DNA of 43,914 nucleotides from Saccharicrinis sp. (GCA_024635585.1 JAGXIP010000075.1:1-43914); one strand, 5' to 3'; counted from the first letter of the stretch, positions 17,537 to 25,698 are shown. The notes: generated by a model not told the origin, from the sequence alone. Made by a program: numbers and translations.

Positions 17537-18136
17537 ATGAATATAGATTTTTTACAGATCCTATCGGCGTTTATTGTACTATTTGCAGTAATTGATATTT
17601 TGGGTTCCATACCCCTTATATTGAGTTTAAAAGAGCGAGGAGAAACAATAAAGCCTTTTCAGGCCGCTTTTGTTTCATTAATTATATTGCTGGTTTTCTT
17701 CTTTGTGGGCGAACCTTTATTGGGTTTGTTTGGCGTAGATATTTCTTCGTTTGCCATTGCAGGTGCTTTTGTATTGTTGGTAATGGCCTTTGAAATGATT
17801 TTTGGTGTCCATATATTTAAACACGACTCACCGGCGGGAGCCAGCATTGTGCCCATCGCCTTCCCTTTAATAGCAGGAGCAGGAACCTTTACCACACTGC
17901 TTTCATTTAGAGCCGAATTTGATGATATCAATATTATAATTGCCTTATTACTCAATATTATTTTTGTATTTTTTGTACTTAGAAATACGGATAGAGTAGA
18001 AAGAATAATTGGCAAAGGGGGCGTTTATCTTCTGCAAAAGTTTTTTGGAATCATTCTCTTGGCTATGGCCATACGTTTGTTCCTGTCCAACTTTGCAGAC
18101 TTACTTCTTCAATTTCTACCGGCGCTTAAAGGATAA
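17537..18136 (+). CDS. MarC-family inner-membrane protein
   Basis: 199 residues with six predicted hydrophobic segments (about 5-27, 43-65, 70-92, 108-125, 133-148, 168-192). Conserved MarC features include FAVIDILGSIPL near the N-terminus and FPLIAGAGTFTTLLS near residue 115. The family function is not settled; the E. coli member was once linked to multiple antibiotic resistance, a role later withdrawn. The next gene (RNase HI) begins 2 bases after its stop, so the two are probably one transcript. Confidence 0.9.
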   Translation: MNIDFLQILSAFIVLFAVIDILGSIPLILSLKERGETIKPFQAAFVSLIILLVFFFVGEPLLGLFGVDISSFAIAGAFVLLVMAFEMIFGVHIFKHDSPAGASIVPIAFPLIAGAGTFTTLLSFRAEFDDINIIIALLLNIIFVFFVLRNTDRVERIIGKGGVYLLQKFFGIILLAMAIRLFLSNFADLLLQFLPALKG

Positions 18137-18138
18137 TA

Positions 18139-18768
18139 ATGGCAAAAAAAAACAAATTCTATGTGGTATGGAATGGTTATAGTCCTGGTATTTATACCAG
18201 CTGGGATGAGTGCCAGAAAAACATTGTAGGCGTAAGTAATGTGCGTTACAAGGGCTTTAAAACCATAGAAGAAGCGGAAGTAGCTTTTGAGGAGGATTCC
18301 AGCAAGCACTGGGGCAATAAGGAAAAATCGGAGGTTCGGTTCAGTGTCATTGCGGATAACCCCAACATCATACAAAATAGCCTTTCGGTTGATGCAGCTT
18401 GCAGCGGCAATCCCGGTGTAATGGAATATCAAGGTGTTTACACCGCTACGGGTACACCAGTTTTTTTAAAGAAGTATGAGCTGGGAACCAACAATATAGG
18501 TGAGTTTTTGGCTATTGTTCATGCATTGGCTTATCAAAAGCAACAGAAACTTAACTTACCTATTTATACCGATTCTAAAATTGCTAAGGCGTGGATAAAG
18601 TCTAAAAAATGCCGGTCGAAGCTTGAGGTAAATACCAAAACAAAAGGTCTTTTTGAGGTAATAAAACGTGCCGAGGATTGGTTAAATAATAATATTTATA
18701 CCCAGCCCATCCTTAAATGGGACACCAAAAACTGGGGCGAAATACCAGCCGATTTTGGAAGAAAATAG
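18139..18768 (+). CDS. viroplasmin-domain RNase HI
   Basis: 209 residues. The N-terminal caulimovirus-viroplasmin RNA/hybrid-binding domain (about 5-55) has FYVVWNGYSPGIYTSWDEC and VRYKGFKTIEEAEVAF. The RNase HI domain (about 80-209) has the catalytic residues Asp85 in SVDAACSGNPG, Glu122 in NNIGEFLA, Asp145 in YTDSK and probably Asp205 in PADFGRK. It degrades RNA in RNA/DNA hybrids. This compact RNase H with a hybrid-binding domain is usual in Bacteroidota. It starts 2 bases after marC. Confidence 0.92.
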   Translation: MAKKNKFYVVWNGYSPGIYTSWDECQKNIVGVSNVRYKGFKTIEEAEVAFEEDSSKHWGNKEKSEVRFSVIADNPNIIQNSLSVDAACSGNPGVMEYQGVYTATGTPVFLKKYELGTNNIGEFLAIVHALAYQKQQKLNLPIYTDSKIAKAWIKSKKCRSKLEVNTKTKGLFEVIKRAEDWLNNNIYTQPILKWDTKNWGEIPADFGRK

Positions 18769-18805
18769 TTTTGGGTGGTTCTTTATCTGATTTCTACAAT
18801 GGCTG

Positions 18806-18848
18806 CGATTATCATTTAAACCTAAAAATAAGGTTTAAATGATAATCG
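18806..18848. terminator. perfect 18-bp hairpin between convergent genes
   Basis: The left arm 18806-18823 and right arm 18831-18848 are exact reverse complements (CGATTATCATTTAAACCT) around a 7-base loop. Neither side has a T-run. The words AACCT and AGGTTT recur at 18852-18876 as a weaker second pair. It probably ends transcripts from both sides or protects their 3' ends; another role is possible. Confidence 0.65.
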
Positions 18849-18905
18849 AAAAACCTGATTACCTTATTCTAAGGTTTATCAAAAGCATGCTAAAATGCAG
18901 TAATT

Positions 18906-20807
18906 TTAATTGCTACTGATATTTTTAAGCGGTATGGTAAATTGCACACGGGTGCCGCAGGTACCGTACTCGCTTCTATCGAGAACCTTTAAATCTATAT
19001 TGGATCCCGATTTCCCAAAATTAATTAGCGTGAGCCTTTCGGCGGTTATTTTAAGTGCCAAGGATTTGTGTTTTTTGGTTATCTCGCTGTCCTCATTATC
19101 TTCTTTTTTCTTTTTTGAAATCCCTATTCCGTTATCCTCGATAATATAAATCAATTTGTTATCATTTTTTTCAAACCTAACACTTATATGGCCATTGTCC
19201 TTTTTACTTAGCTCACCATGCTCAAACGAGTTTTCGATAAATGGTTGTGCCAGCATGGGTGGAATCATTATTTTGTTATCGTTAAGTTCCTTGTCGATAA
19301 TTATTTCGTAACTAACTTTATCGCCAAACCGCTTGTTTTGAAGTTTAATATAATAGTCCAATATTTCACGTTCGCGTTCCAAGGTAATAAACTCTTCTTG
19401 CGAATATTGCAGGACTAAGCGCATTAACCCGGCAAAATCTGCTAAAAAATCAACCGCATCCATGGTTTTGTTTTCTAAAATATAATACTGGATGGTAGAT
19501 AAAGAATTGAAAATGAAGTGTGGGTTCATCTGCGTCCTCAATACTTTTTGTTCCAGACTGAGTACCCTATGATTCTCTTTCATGCGCCTATTTCGCATAT
19601 AAAACCACATATATACTCCTGAGCAAATCACCAAGAATGCTCCTAACAGAAAGAAAATAACATATAAGCGATTTCTGGCTTTTAACTCGGCCACCTCATT
19701 CTGACTCTTTTGGAATTTAAATCTATTTTCGAGTTCCAATATTTTGTCCGACTGATTCATCGAGTAGATACTATCTTTAATCAGGTTATATTGTTCGTAA
19801 ACCCGCAAAGCATTCATGTTATCACCAATCTCTTTGTATGCCTTGGATAGGCTTAGTAAATTATCGCGTTGTATGTCTAACAGACCCACCTCTTGGTTTA
19901 TCGATTCACAAATCTGATACATCTCCACCGCTTGGTTTCGCTGTCCCATCGCCGCATATAAATCGCCTAGGCCAGTGTAAGCATTTATCAGACCACTTTT
20001 TTTGTCCAACGATTTAAAAACAGATATGGCAGTGTTAAAGAAATCAAAAGCCTTTTCGTAATTTTTCACTTTTATATGATAGTAGCCAATATTTGTCTGC
20101 ACAGATGCAATGCGGTCGCTATCGTTAAGTGCTTGATATGTTTTTAACGCCTCTTGGTAGTAGTTCCATCCTTGCTCATATTTTTTCTGAAATACTAAAG
20201 CAACTCCCAGATTCAGTGCAATGTCGGCAACGGAGCGCTTATCATCCATCTTTCGGTATATTTCCATTGCCCTTTTATAGTAGGATTGTTGCATTTCGTA
20301 TTTTTGTGAATTGCCAAAAATTAAGCCCATGTTTTGCAGAGATTTGGCCATTCCCAACGAATCATTTAATTGGGTTTCCAGCGCAAGGCATTTTTCGTAG
20401 TAGGATAGGGAGGTGCTGTAGTTGGCTTTGTAGTAATACATTAGTGCAATGTTGCTGTAGTTGCCTGATAAAATGGCACTATCGTTACTTTGTTCCAGAA
20501 ATGGTTGTGCCTGTATGTAGTGTTGCAGCGCCAGATTGTAATCTTCGCGATAATATTCTACATCGCCTAAAATGTAATAGGCTATGCCTTTGTATTTTAT
20601 CTGGTTATCATCGGTAAGCGTTAGCATTTGATGGGCAATACTATCGGCTCTATCAGGATTTTCAGACACAATCTGCAAGCCAATACGCTGCAATTCTTCT
20701 AATCTTTTACTGCCTTCTGATTTGTCAAGTGCTTTAGTTATATCGTCTTCGGCGGCAGCTGGCATTAACGATAAAAGAAAGAAGAACAGTAATAGTAAAT
20801 AAGGCAT
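18906..20807 (-). CDS. TPR-containing LytS-type (His_kinase) sensor kinase
   Basis: 633 residues. A signal peptide (1-19) leads to a periplasmic region of TPR units (about 70-345), then a coiled stretch, one membrane segment (381-403) and a cytoplasmic His_kinase domain with His430 in QMNPHFIFNSLS. The ATPase part shows the PPMLAQPFIENSFEHG box and EDNGIGI. Such kinases normally pair with LytTR-type regulators, but none is nearby, so it is an orphan here. A Lys/Glu-rich insert (KKKKEDNEDSEITKKH) follows the G1 box. A rho-independent terminator (20854-20887) separates it from the upstream peptide gene. Confidence 0.92.
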   Translation of the reverse strand: MPYLLLLFFFLLSLMPAAAEDDITKALDKSEGSKRLEELQRIGLQIVSENPDRADSIAHQMLTLTDDNQIKYKGIAYYILGDVEYYREDYNLALQHYIQAQPFLEQSNDSAILSGNYSNIALMYYYKANYSTSLSYYEKCLALETQLNDSLGMAKSLQNMGLIFGNSQKYEMQQSYYKRAMEIYRKMDDKRSVADIALNLGVALVFQKKYEQGWNYYQEALKTYQALNDSDRIASVQTNIGYYHIKVKNYEKAFDFFNTAISVFKSLDKKSGLINAYTGLGDLYAAMGQRNQAVEMYQICESINQEVGLLDIQRDNLLSLSKAYKEIGDNMNALRVYEQYNLIKDSIYSMNQSDKILELENRFKFQKSQNEVAELKARNRLYVIFFLLGAFLVICSGVYMWFYMRNRRMKENHRVLSLEQKVLRTQMNPHFIFNSLSTIQYYILENKTMDAVDFLADFAGLMRLVLQYSQEEFITLEREREILDYYIKLQNKRFGDKVSYEIIIDKELNDNKIMIPPMLAQPFIENSFEHGELSKKDNGHISVRFEKNDNKLIYIIEDNGIGISKKKKEDNEDSEITKKHKSLALKITAERLTLINFGKSGSNIDLKVLDRSEYGTCGTRVQFTIPLKNISSN

Positions 20808-20853
20808 TGAGCTGATATTTAGAACGGAATTAAAAGTAGAACAAAAATAGCAT

Positions 20854-20887
20854 AAAAAAAAGCCGTTCGGTTTAACTGAACGGCTTT
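20854..20887 (-). terminator. rho-independent terminator of the Lys/Cys-rich peptide gene
   Basis: AAAGCCGTTC (20859-20868) pairs with GAACGGCTTT (20878-20887). On the minus strand, the hairpin is followed by a run of eight T. It lies 23 bases after the peptide's stop codon. Confidence 0.92.
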
Positions 20888-20909
20888 GTATAAAATTAAA
20901 ATACTTGAT

Positions 20910-21110
20910 TTACTTTTTTGCTTCGCTACACTTTTTTTCACAAGCTGCTTTTTTCTCTTTAGTGCATTCTGCTTTTTTCTCTTTAGTGCATTCCTTTTTT
21001 TCAGCACATTCTTTTTTTACTGGTTCTTGAACAGTATCCATAGCCATAACAGGTGATGCGATGGCAACCATAAACATAAATAGAAACGAAATTGCAATTG
21101 ACTTCTTCAT
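20910..21110 (-). CDS. small secreted Lys/Cys-rich repeat peptide
   Basis: 66 residues from the ATG at 21110. The signal peptide MKKSIAISFLFMFMVAIASP ends in VMA, leaving a mature peptide of about 43 residues. The mature part is almost only Lys, Glu, Ala and Cys, with five Cys spaced 5, 7, 7 and 3 residues apart (KKEC, KKEC, KAEC, KAAC, EKKC). It is predicted to be helical. Two exact 24-nt tandem repeats encode the centre, unit ECTKEKKA. It has its own terminator, so it is a free-standing gene. I recognise no family. Metal binding or cross-linking through Cys is a guess from composition. A longer frame opens at 21176, but the signal peptide fixes the start. Confidence 0.8.
   Translation of the reverse strand: MKKSIAISFLFMFMVAIASPVMAMDTVQEPVKKECAEKKECTKEKKAECTKEKKAACEKKCSEAKK
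20946..20993 (-). repeat. two exact 24-nt tandem repeats in the peptide gene
   Basis: 20946-20969 and 20970-20993 are identical (plus strand TGCTTTTTTCTC followed by TTTAGTGCATTC). Each encodes ECTKEKKA, so copy-number change would keep the frame and add or remove one Cys per unit. Confidence 0.95.
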
Positions 21111-21214
21111 AATGACTGATTTTGTATTGTTAATAATTAATAATGACATAACAAATGTGATATGTTTCAGGTGCAATATATGACATTTACAGTTCTTTAG
21201 GTGTTAACGACATG

Positions 21215-21979
21215 TTAATTGCGCATAATAATTTTTGCTTTTTCGGGTAGGGCACGGTAAATGGCTTTGGCCTCGGTATCGTTGAGCCATAAATATAGCA
21301 CCGGATTATATTTTTTTGAAAAAGGATTGTCAAGTGCGTGTTTCAGTCGATAAGAGAATATATCGCTGCTTTTTTTGATGTTCATAGTTGAATCAGGTTC
21401 AAGTATTACGCCTTTTACTACAATCAACATACCGTTACTCGATTTAATTATCCAATTTAGTGCTTCCACTTTGGTCGAATCGGTTTTTATCGCTTCTTTT
21501 TCAGTGCCAATAGGTGGTGCAACCACTTTTATCAAGGCTCTTTTTGGAATGTTTGCAGCACACGTATCAATGCTTGCGGGTGTGCCAAATACCTTTAAAT
21601 ACAACTGTTTATTAATATTACTGATATATTGTGTTGGTTTTTGAGCCAATATTTTTGCCTGAAATAACACGGTTCCCTTTAAGTGCACCTGCACCAAACT
21701 ATCGTGTAGGTTAATGCCTAAACTAAAAGAGTCGGATTTAGCTAACTGTAACTGTTGCTCAAACCAAAGTTGTTGCTTTTGTAATGCTTTAATTTCGGAA
21801 TTTGGCCAATTATCGCTTATTGTCTTGATACTATCTATTTGAGCATGTAATTCACGTGAATAATTGCCGCTTTTTACAGTTGCTACAGTCAGATTTATTA
21901 TAAACAACAACAATAAAATAATCCAAAATAAAACAATTGGAGCAATCCATTTTTTATTTCTCAGCACAAAATCTTTCAT
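21215..21979 (-). CDS. uncharacterised membrane-anchored periplasmic protein
   Basis: 254 residues. A short basic N-terminus (KDFVLRNKKW) precedes one membrane segment (about 11-34), followed by a probable coiled coil (about 40-80) and a mixed alpha/beta domain. No catalytic motif or known family is recognised. It is the third gene of a minus-strand group: it starts 10 bases after the stop of the YkuD protein at 21990-22667, so it should be co-transcribed with two L,D-transpeptidases. That context suggests an envelope or peptidoglycan role, which is inference only. Confidence 0.75.
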   Translation of the reverse strand: MKDFVLRNKKWIAPIVLFWIILLLLFIINLTVATVKSGNYSRELHAQIDSIKTISDNWPNSEIKALQKQQLWFEQQLQLAKSDSFSLGINLHDSLVQVHLKGTVLFQAKILAQKPTQYISNINKQLYLKVFGTPASIDTCAANIPKRALIKVVAPPIGTEKEAIKTDSTKVEALNWIIKSSNGMLIVVKGVILEPDSTMNIKKSSDIFSYRLKHALDNPFSKKYNPVLYLWLNDTEAKAIYRALPEKAKIIMRN

Positions 21980-21989
21980 GGTATTTTTA

Positions 21990-22667
21990 TTAATAGATGA
22001 AAACTTTGGATCCTACTTGAAGATTTTTGTAAACCACTTCTAAGTCTTCGTCGGCTAAACGGATGCAGCCATGGGTGACGGGCATTCCTAGCAAACGTTG
22101 ATATAGGGTGCCATGGATAAGGTAACCATCGCCAAGGCTCAATGCATAATCGCCTAAAACACCACGTTCAAAACGCGAGTTGTGGTTGGCTGGTGGCACA
22201 GGTAGCCCTTCTTCAATAAAAGCCCAATCGGGTTTGCGCCAGATGGGATTGGTTATTTTACCTTTTACCGACAGCGCACCCCGAGGTGTTTCGAAGGTGA
22301 AGCTCTTAGTACTGTCCACTTCTAATTGTATAAGGCTTCCGGTGGAGCACAACCCTTTACGGATGATTTGGTTGTTTTTAAATAACCTATACGTATTTTC
22401 AGTAGTGTTAATGATGAGGAAAGTACCGCCGGGCGTAAGACGATCCAGTTTTTGCTCAAGACGGTCAACTTGTTTTTGAAGTTTCGCTACGTCTTCAGGT
22501 TTATCCGATGTTTCAGGTAGTTTTGTATTATCTATTACCAACGACCTAAATCGGGTATCTTGTATTTCGGGAATTAAAAAAGCGTTTGCCGCAACAAAAA
22601 GCAGCAAGCCAATTAAAATTACTAATGCGGTAAGCCCTGTTTTCAATAAAATTATTTTCCGATTCAT
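21990..22667 (-). CDS. L,D-transpeptidase (YkuD fold), membrane anchored
   Basis: 225 residues. One N-terminal membrane segment (about 8-30) is followed by a coiled coil (about 58-78), then the YkuD catalytic domain (80-225). The active-site pattern is HGTLYQ (His185) followed by VTHGCIRL with Cys201. Such enzymes form 3-3 cross-links or attach proteins to the diaminopimelate residue of peptidoglycan stems. The start overlaps the stop of the upstream YafK-like gene by 4 bases (ATGA), so translation is probably coupled. A lipoprotein with a C-terminal Lys is encoded upstream of this pair and is a possible substrate. Confidence 0.9.
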   Translation of the reverse strand: MNRKIILLKTGLTALVILIGLLLFVAANAFLIPEIQDTRFRSLVIDNTKLPETSDKPEDVAKLQKQVDRLEQKLDRLTPGGTFLIINTTENTYRLFKNNQIIRKGLCSTGSLIQLEVDSTKSFTFETPRGALSVKGKITNPIWRKPDWAFIEEGLPVPPANHNSRFERGVLGDYALSLGDGYLIHGTLYQRLLGMPVTHGCIRLADEDLEVVYKNLQVGSKVFIY

Positions 22668-23782
22668 TTTATTGCATTTAAATATTCGTCAAGTGATTTA
22701 TCACTACCTACAATAAAAACTAAAGTACCAACGGGGCACATATCATAAATAATATCCATTTCTTTATCCCTTAATGCCACGCAACCTTCTGTCCAGTGCA
22801 AACCTTTGCCACCGTGTCCATGAATTTCTATTAGGCCACCAATTTGCGCACCTTTTGAAACGCTACCGTTTTTTTTCATACGGTCAAAGCGAGCAACATC
22901 CTCATCGTTAGGGTAGTTTAGCAACAAGGCCTTATAGTATTTGGTGCTGGAATCCTTCTTCTTTTTGGTTATTTTATATATTCCCTGTGGGGTTGCACGG
23001 TCGCCTTTCATTATTTTGTCGCCCATCCAGTTGGGGCCAAACTCAGCATCAAAAGTTTTTATCACTTTTCCACCTTTTAGTACAGCGCACGTGGCCTCTA
23101 TTTTATTTACCAAAACAATAGTTTGCTTTTTTGATAAGTTAAAAGCTTGGTTAATATTTTTTTCCCAATCCGGATAATCCTCGTAAAAATTGTTCAGCTT
23201 ACTTTGCGTAGCTTTCTCTGCTAGTTCAAGTTTAGATCCTGCTTGATCAATAAGCTTCAATGCTTTTTGATAGTTTTGGTTGCTGTATTCATGCAAGGCC
23301 TCCAAGTAAAGTATTTTGCCTTTGTTGTATCTATCAAAATTTTCTCGACCAAGAGGTAAATTCTTATAATGATTCTCGAATAAATTTATCTGACTGGTTG
23401 TTTGTTGTAGTTTAAGCTCCAGCTCTTTTGTATATTTATTTTTTTGCGAATCGGCCTCACTGTGAGCATTAATGCTGATATTCAGCGATGCTTTTGCCAA
23501 GTCTTTAACATGGGTGAAGTCGCGGAAGGCAATGAACCTGGTGTTTTGAACTGTCCATTCGGACATCGCCGTATTAAATAATTTCTCTGCCTCGTGTAAC
23601 CTCTCGCTGGCATATTTGCTGGCATGGGCGCTTTTAGCCTTGGCTATAGATTCACGGGCTTTATCTATCTCTGCTACTGGTGGTTTGGTGGTATAGTATT
23701 TAAAAACCGCATACCCAATAAATAAACAACTCGTAATAGCTAATACCACTAATAGGTAGGAAATAATCCTTTTTACACTCAT
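22664..23782 (-). CDS. YafK-like L,D-transpeptidase with helical DUF4398-like N-terminal region
   Basis: 372 residues. One membrane segment (about 6-28) is followed by an Ala-rich helical region (about 38-190) whose repeating A...A..A pattern resembles DUF4398. The catalytic domain (about 205-360) has FGPNWMGDK, KGDRATPQGIYKI, EIHGHGG (His321, His323) and HWTEGCVALRD with Cys334. It belongs to the YafK/ErfK group. It overlaps the next transpeptidase gene by 4 bases. A terminator separates it from the lipoprotein gene upstream, so it may need its own promoter or arise by readthrough. Confidence 0.9.
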   Translation of the reverse strand: MSVKRIISYLLVVLAITSCLFIGYAVFKYYTTKPPVAEIDKARESIAKAKSAHASKYASERLHEAEKLFNTAMSEWTVQNTRFIAFRDFTHVKDLAKASLNISINAHSEADSQKNKYTKELELKLQQTTSQINLFENHYKNLPLGRENFDRYNKGKILYLEALHEYSNQNYQKALKLIDQAGSKLELAEKATQSKLNNFYEDYPDWEKNINQAFNLSKKQTIVLVNKIEATCAVLKGGKVIKTFDAEFGPNWMGDKIMKGDRATPQGIYKITKKKKDSSTKYYKALLLNYPNDEDVARFDRMKKNGSVSKGAQIGGLIEIHGHGGKGLHWTEGCVALRDKEMDIIYDMCPVGTLVFIVGSDKSLDEYLNAIK

Positions 23783-23793
23783 TGCAACTAATT

Positions 23794-23819
23794 AAAAAGC
23801 CGGAGCGATGGGCCCCGGC
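23794..23819 (-). terminator. rho-independent terminator of the helical lipoprotein gene
   Basis: On the minus strand, GCCGGGGC pairs with GCTCCGGC (one G-T wobble) around a 5-base loop and is followed by TTTTT. It lies between the lipoprotein stop and the YafK-like gene, so it reduces transcription into the transpeptidases. Confidence 0.88.
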
Positions 23820-23851
23820 AAATATTTCATATTTAAATCTCGTGATATTGA

Positions 23852-24442
23852 TTATTTGCGCTTATATTTTTCAAGCACAGTTTTCAATTCAGTGTTGATT
23901 TCGGCTGCTTTTTGTTGCACAGCGTTTGCTTTTGTTTGGGCAGCCATTAAATCGTTGCTAGCCAATAAAGCTGGAATTTCGTCCAAAGATGCATTGATGG
24001 CTGCTAAGTCGCTTTTGATAGCTTCAATAGCTTCTTTACCTTCTTTACCTTTTGGAGCCTTTTCAACCATTTGTTGGTTTTCTTCCATCATGGTAGCTAC
24101 TGCAGCCTGAACCATAGCAACTTCTTCTTTTACTTCTTCTTTCTTAACTTCGGTTTTGCCTACAAGCTCAGAACCTTGGGCTGTTATGGCAGCTAGTTTT
24201 TCTTTAGCGCTGTCATAGTTTCCGAACATTTTTGAATTTTGTGCTTCAATATCAGCTGTAACAGCATTCATTGAATCCTGGAGAGCCATGTATTCGGCTT
24301 CCAAATAAACATCAGCTTGCGCAGCTTTTGCTTGTTCCAATGCAGCATTAGCAGCATCTACTTCTGCTTGGGGTGCTTTAGCACAACTGCTAAATGCAAG
24401 TGTTGCAGCAATTACTGCGATAAAAACAAAATACTTTTTCAT
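23852..24442 (-). CDS. Ala-rich helical lipoprotein with C-terminal Lys, candidate peptidoglycan tether
   Basis: 196 residues. A lipoprotein signal ends in FSSC (Cys20). The mature part is almost wholly alpha-helical and rich in Ala, Glu, Lys and Gln, without Cys or Trp. Its N-terminal part (about 24-65) resembles DUF4398, as does the N-terminal region of the neighbouring YafK-like enzyme. The C-terminus is VLEKYKRK, very like the TKYRK end of E. coli Braun lipoprotein Lpp, whose final Lys is joined to peptidoglycan by L,D-transpeptidases. Two such enzymes are the next genes on the same strand. Sequence supports an abundant helical lipoprotein; covalent attachment is a hypothesis. Confidence 0.82.
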   Translation of the reverse strand: MKKYFVFIAVIAATLAFSSCAKAPQAEVDAANAALEQAKAAQADVYLEAEYMALQDSMNAVTADIEAQNSKMFGNYDSAKEKLAAITAQGSELVGKTEVKKEEVKEEVAMVQAAVATMMEENQQMVEKAPKGKEGKEAIEAIKSDLAAINASLDEIPALLASNDLMAAQTKANAVQQKAAEINTELKTVLEKYKRK

Positions 24443-24587
24443 AATTTTTACTTAATTTGTATTTATTCTCTAAATGGTTTTGATAAGAGTTTTTTCTCAT
24501 TCATGTATTTTGACGGATAATATTGGCGAAGTAACACGAGCAGCGTAAAAAAAATGTATAATTTTTAGAAATCATATCCTACAATCA

Positions 24588-25157
24588 ATGAAAAGGCTCA
24601 AATTCAGCGACTTAACAGACGAGGAAATTATTGATAAAATTATACGGGAGCATAAAAACGAACTCTACGAGGTAATTTATGATCGTTACTTTGCTAAAGT
24701 TAGAGACAAATGTTATAGCTTTTTTAAAAACAAAGCGCAATCTGAGGATTTTGCAAATGACATTTTGAGTAAGGTTTATGAAAAACTGGATGGTTTTAAA
24801 AGTAAATCGTCGTTTTCGTCCTGGCTTTATTCTATTTCCTATAATTCAATAATCGATTTCCTACGTAAGAAGAAGCAACTACACTATCCTAATTGGAATC
24901 AGGAAAATGATTTGCCCGAAATTATTGATGAGAGCGATGCCGATATTTCGGAAATCAGTTATGATAATTTCTTGATCATTTTGGATCTTATCCACCCCGA
25001 AGAAAAAGCATTATTGCTAATGAAATACCAAGATTCCCTTTCGTTAAAAGCCATTGGAGCAAGTTTGGCCATAAGTGAGGATGCGGTTAAAATGCGACTT
25101 AAAAGAGCTAGATCGCGGGTGGTATATTTGTATTTTGAGAAATTCGGAAATGATTAA
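24588..25157 (+). CDS. ECF-type RNA polymerase sigma factor
   Basis: 189 residues. Region 2 (about 25-95) has YDRYFAKVRDKCYSFF, the acidic DFANDILSKVYEKL helix and the FSSWLYSISYNSIIDFLRKKK -10-binding helix. Region 4 (about 130-180) has HPEEKALLLMKYQDSLSLKAIGASLAISEDAVKMRLKRAR. No anti-sigma factor of the FecR or zinc type is next to it; the following gene is a PepSY-like protein. Its upstream DNA carries a diverged match to the porW/cysS core. It diverges from the helical lipoprotein gene, with 145 bases between them. Confidence 0.92.
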   Translation: MKRLKFSDLTDEEIIDKIIREHKNELYEVIYDRYFAKVRDKCYSFFKNKAQSEDFANDILSKVYEKLDGFKSKSSFSSWLYSISYNSIIDFLRKKKQLHYPNWNQENDLPEIIDESDADISEISYDNFLIILDLIHPEEKALLLMKYQDSLSLKAIGASLAISEDAVKMRLKRARSRVVYLYFEKFGND

Positions 25158-25260
25158 TAAAAATACGTTACTTATTGTATTGTGCTCGTCAAAAGCAGGA
25201 GGCAGAGTAGATTGATAGCTTTGATGAGAATATTAATGAATCGAAACAAGTAAGTCTGTG

Positions 25261-25659
25261 ATGAATAAATTACTAAAAAAAATATTTCTGACACCCTCCA
25301 AGCATATTCCTGAAAAGGTGAAAGAAGCGTTGTATGCACAATTTTCCGAGGCACTCAATGTTGAATGGGATTTTAAAAAAGAGGTTTATGAAGCCGTTTT
25401 TTATGTGAATGAAATCGAATTTATTGCCATGATTTCGGAGGATATAGGAATTATAGAGTACAAACAAAATTTGAGACTCGATGAACTTCCGTCGCATATT
25501 ATTAAGGAATGCGTTAGTTCGGGAGAAATAATGAATGCCATAGCCATTACCAAAGAGGCTGCTATTTTTTTTGAAGTTATTGTACGCAATAAGAAAATGG
25601 AACGTAGCGCTCTACTGCTTAACGAATCGGGTAAGCTGTTGGAAAATAAGCTTCTGTAA
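25261..25659 (+). CDS. PepSY-like small protein
   Basis: 132 residues from the ATG at 25261; a GTG one codon earlier is also in frame. No signal peptide is seen. The central pattern, ALYAQFSEALNVEWDFKKEVYEAVFYVNEIEFIAMISEDIGII followed by LP..I, fits PepSY-like (beta-lactamase-inhibitor-like) units, which normally fold as small alpha/beta sandwiches. It lies about 100 bases after the ECF sigma factor and about 90 before a two-component pair, so it may share their regulation, possibly as a cytoplasmic partner. Function unknown. Confidence 0.65.
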   Translation: MNKLLKKIFLTPSKHIPEKVKEALYAQFSEALNVEWDFKKEVYEAVFYVNEIEFIAMISEDIGIIEYKQNLRLDELPSHIIKECVSSGEIMNAIAITKEAAIFFEVIVRNKKMERSALLLNESGKLLENKLL

Positions 25660-25690
25660 AACCCAAAGTGTAATTGTCATGCATTTTGTC

Positions 25691-25698
25691 TATTTTTG
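25691..25698 (+). promoter_or_regulatory. possible -7 box before the two-component pair
   Basis: TATTTTTG fits TAnnTTTG and lies 52 bases before the kinase ATG. A TTG at 25674-25676 is closer than ideal for a -33 box. Confidence 0.35.

Noticed and set aside
20819-21007. Lys-rich minus-strand ORF overlapping the peptide gene
   Set aside because: It is an off-frame reading of the tandem repeats and terminator of the secreted peptide gene and lacks a signal peptide.
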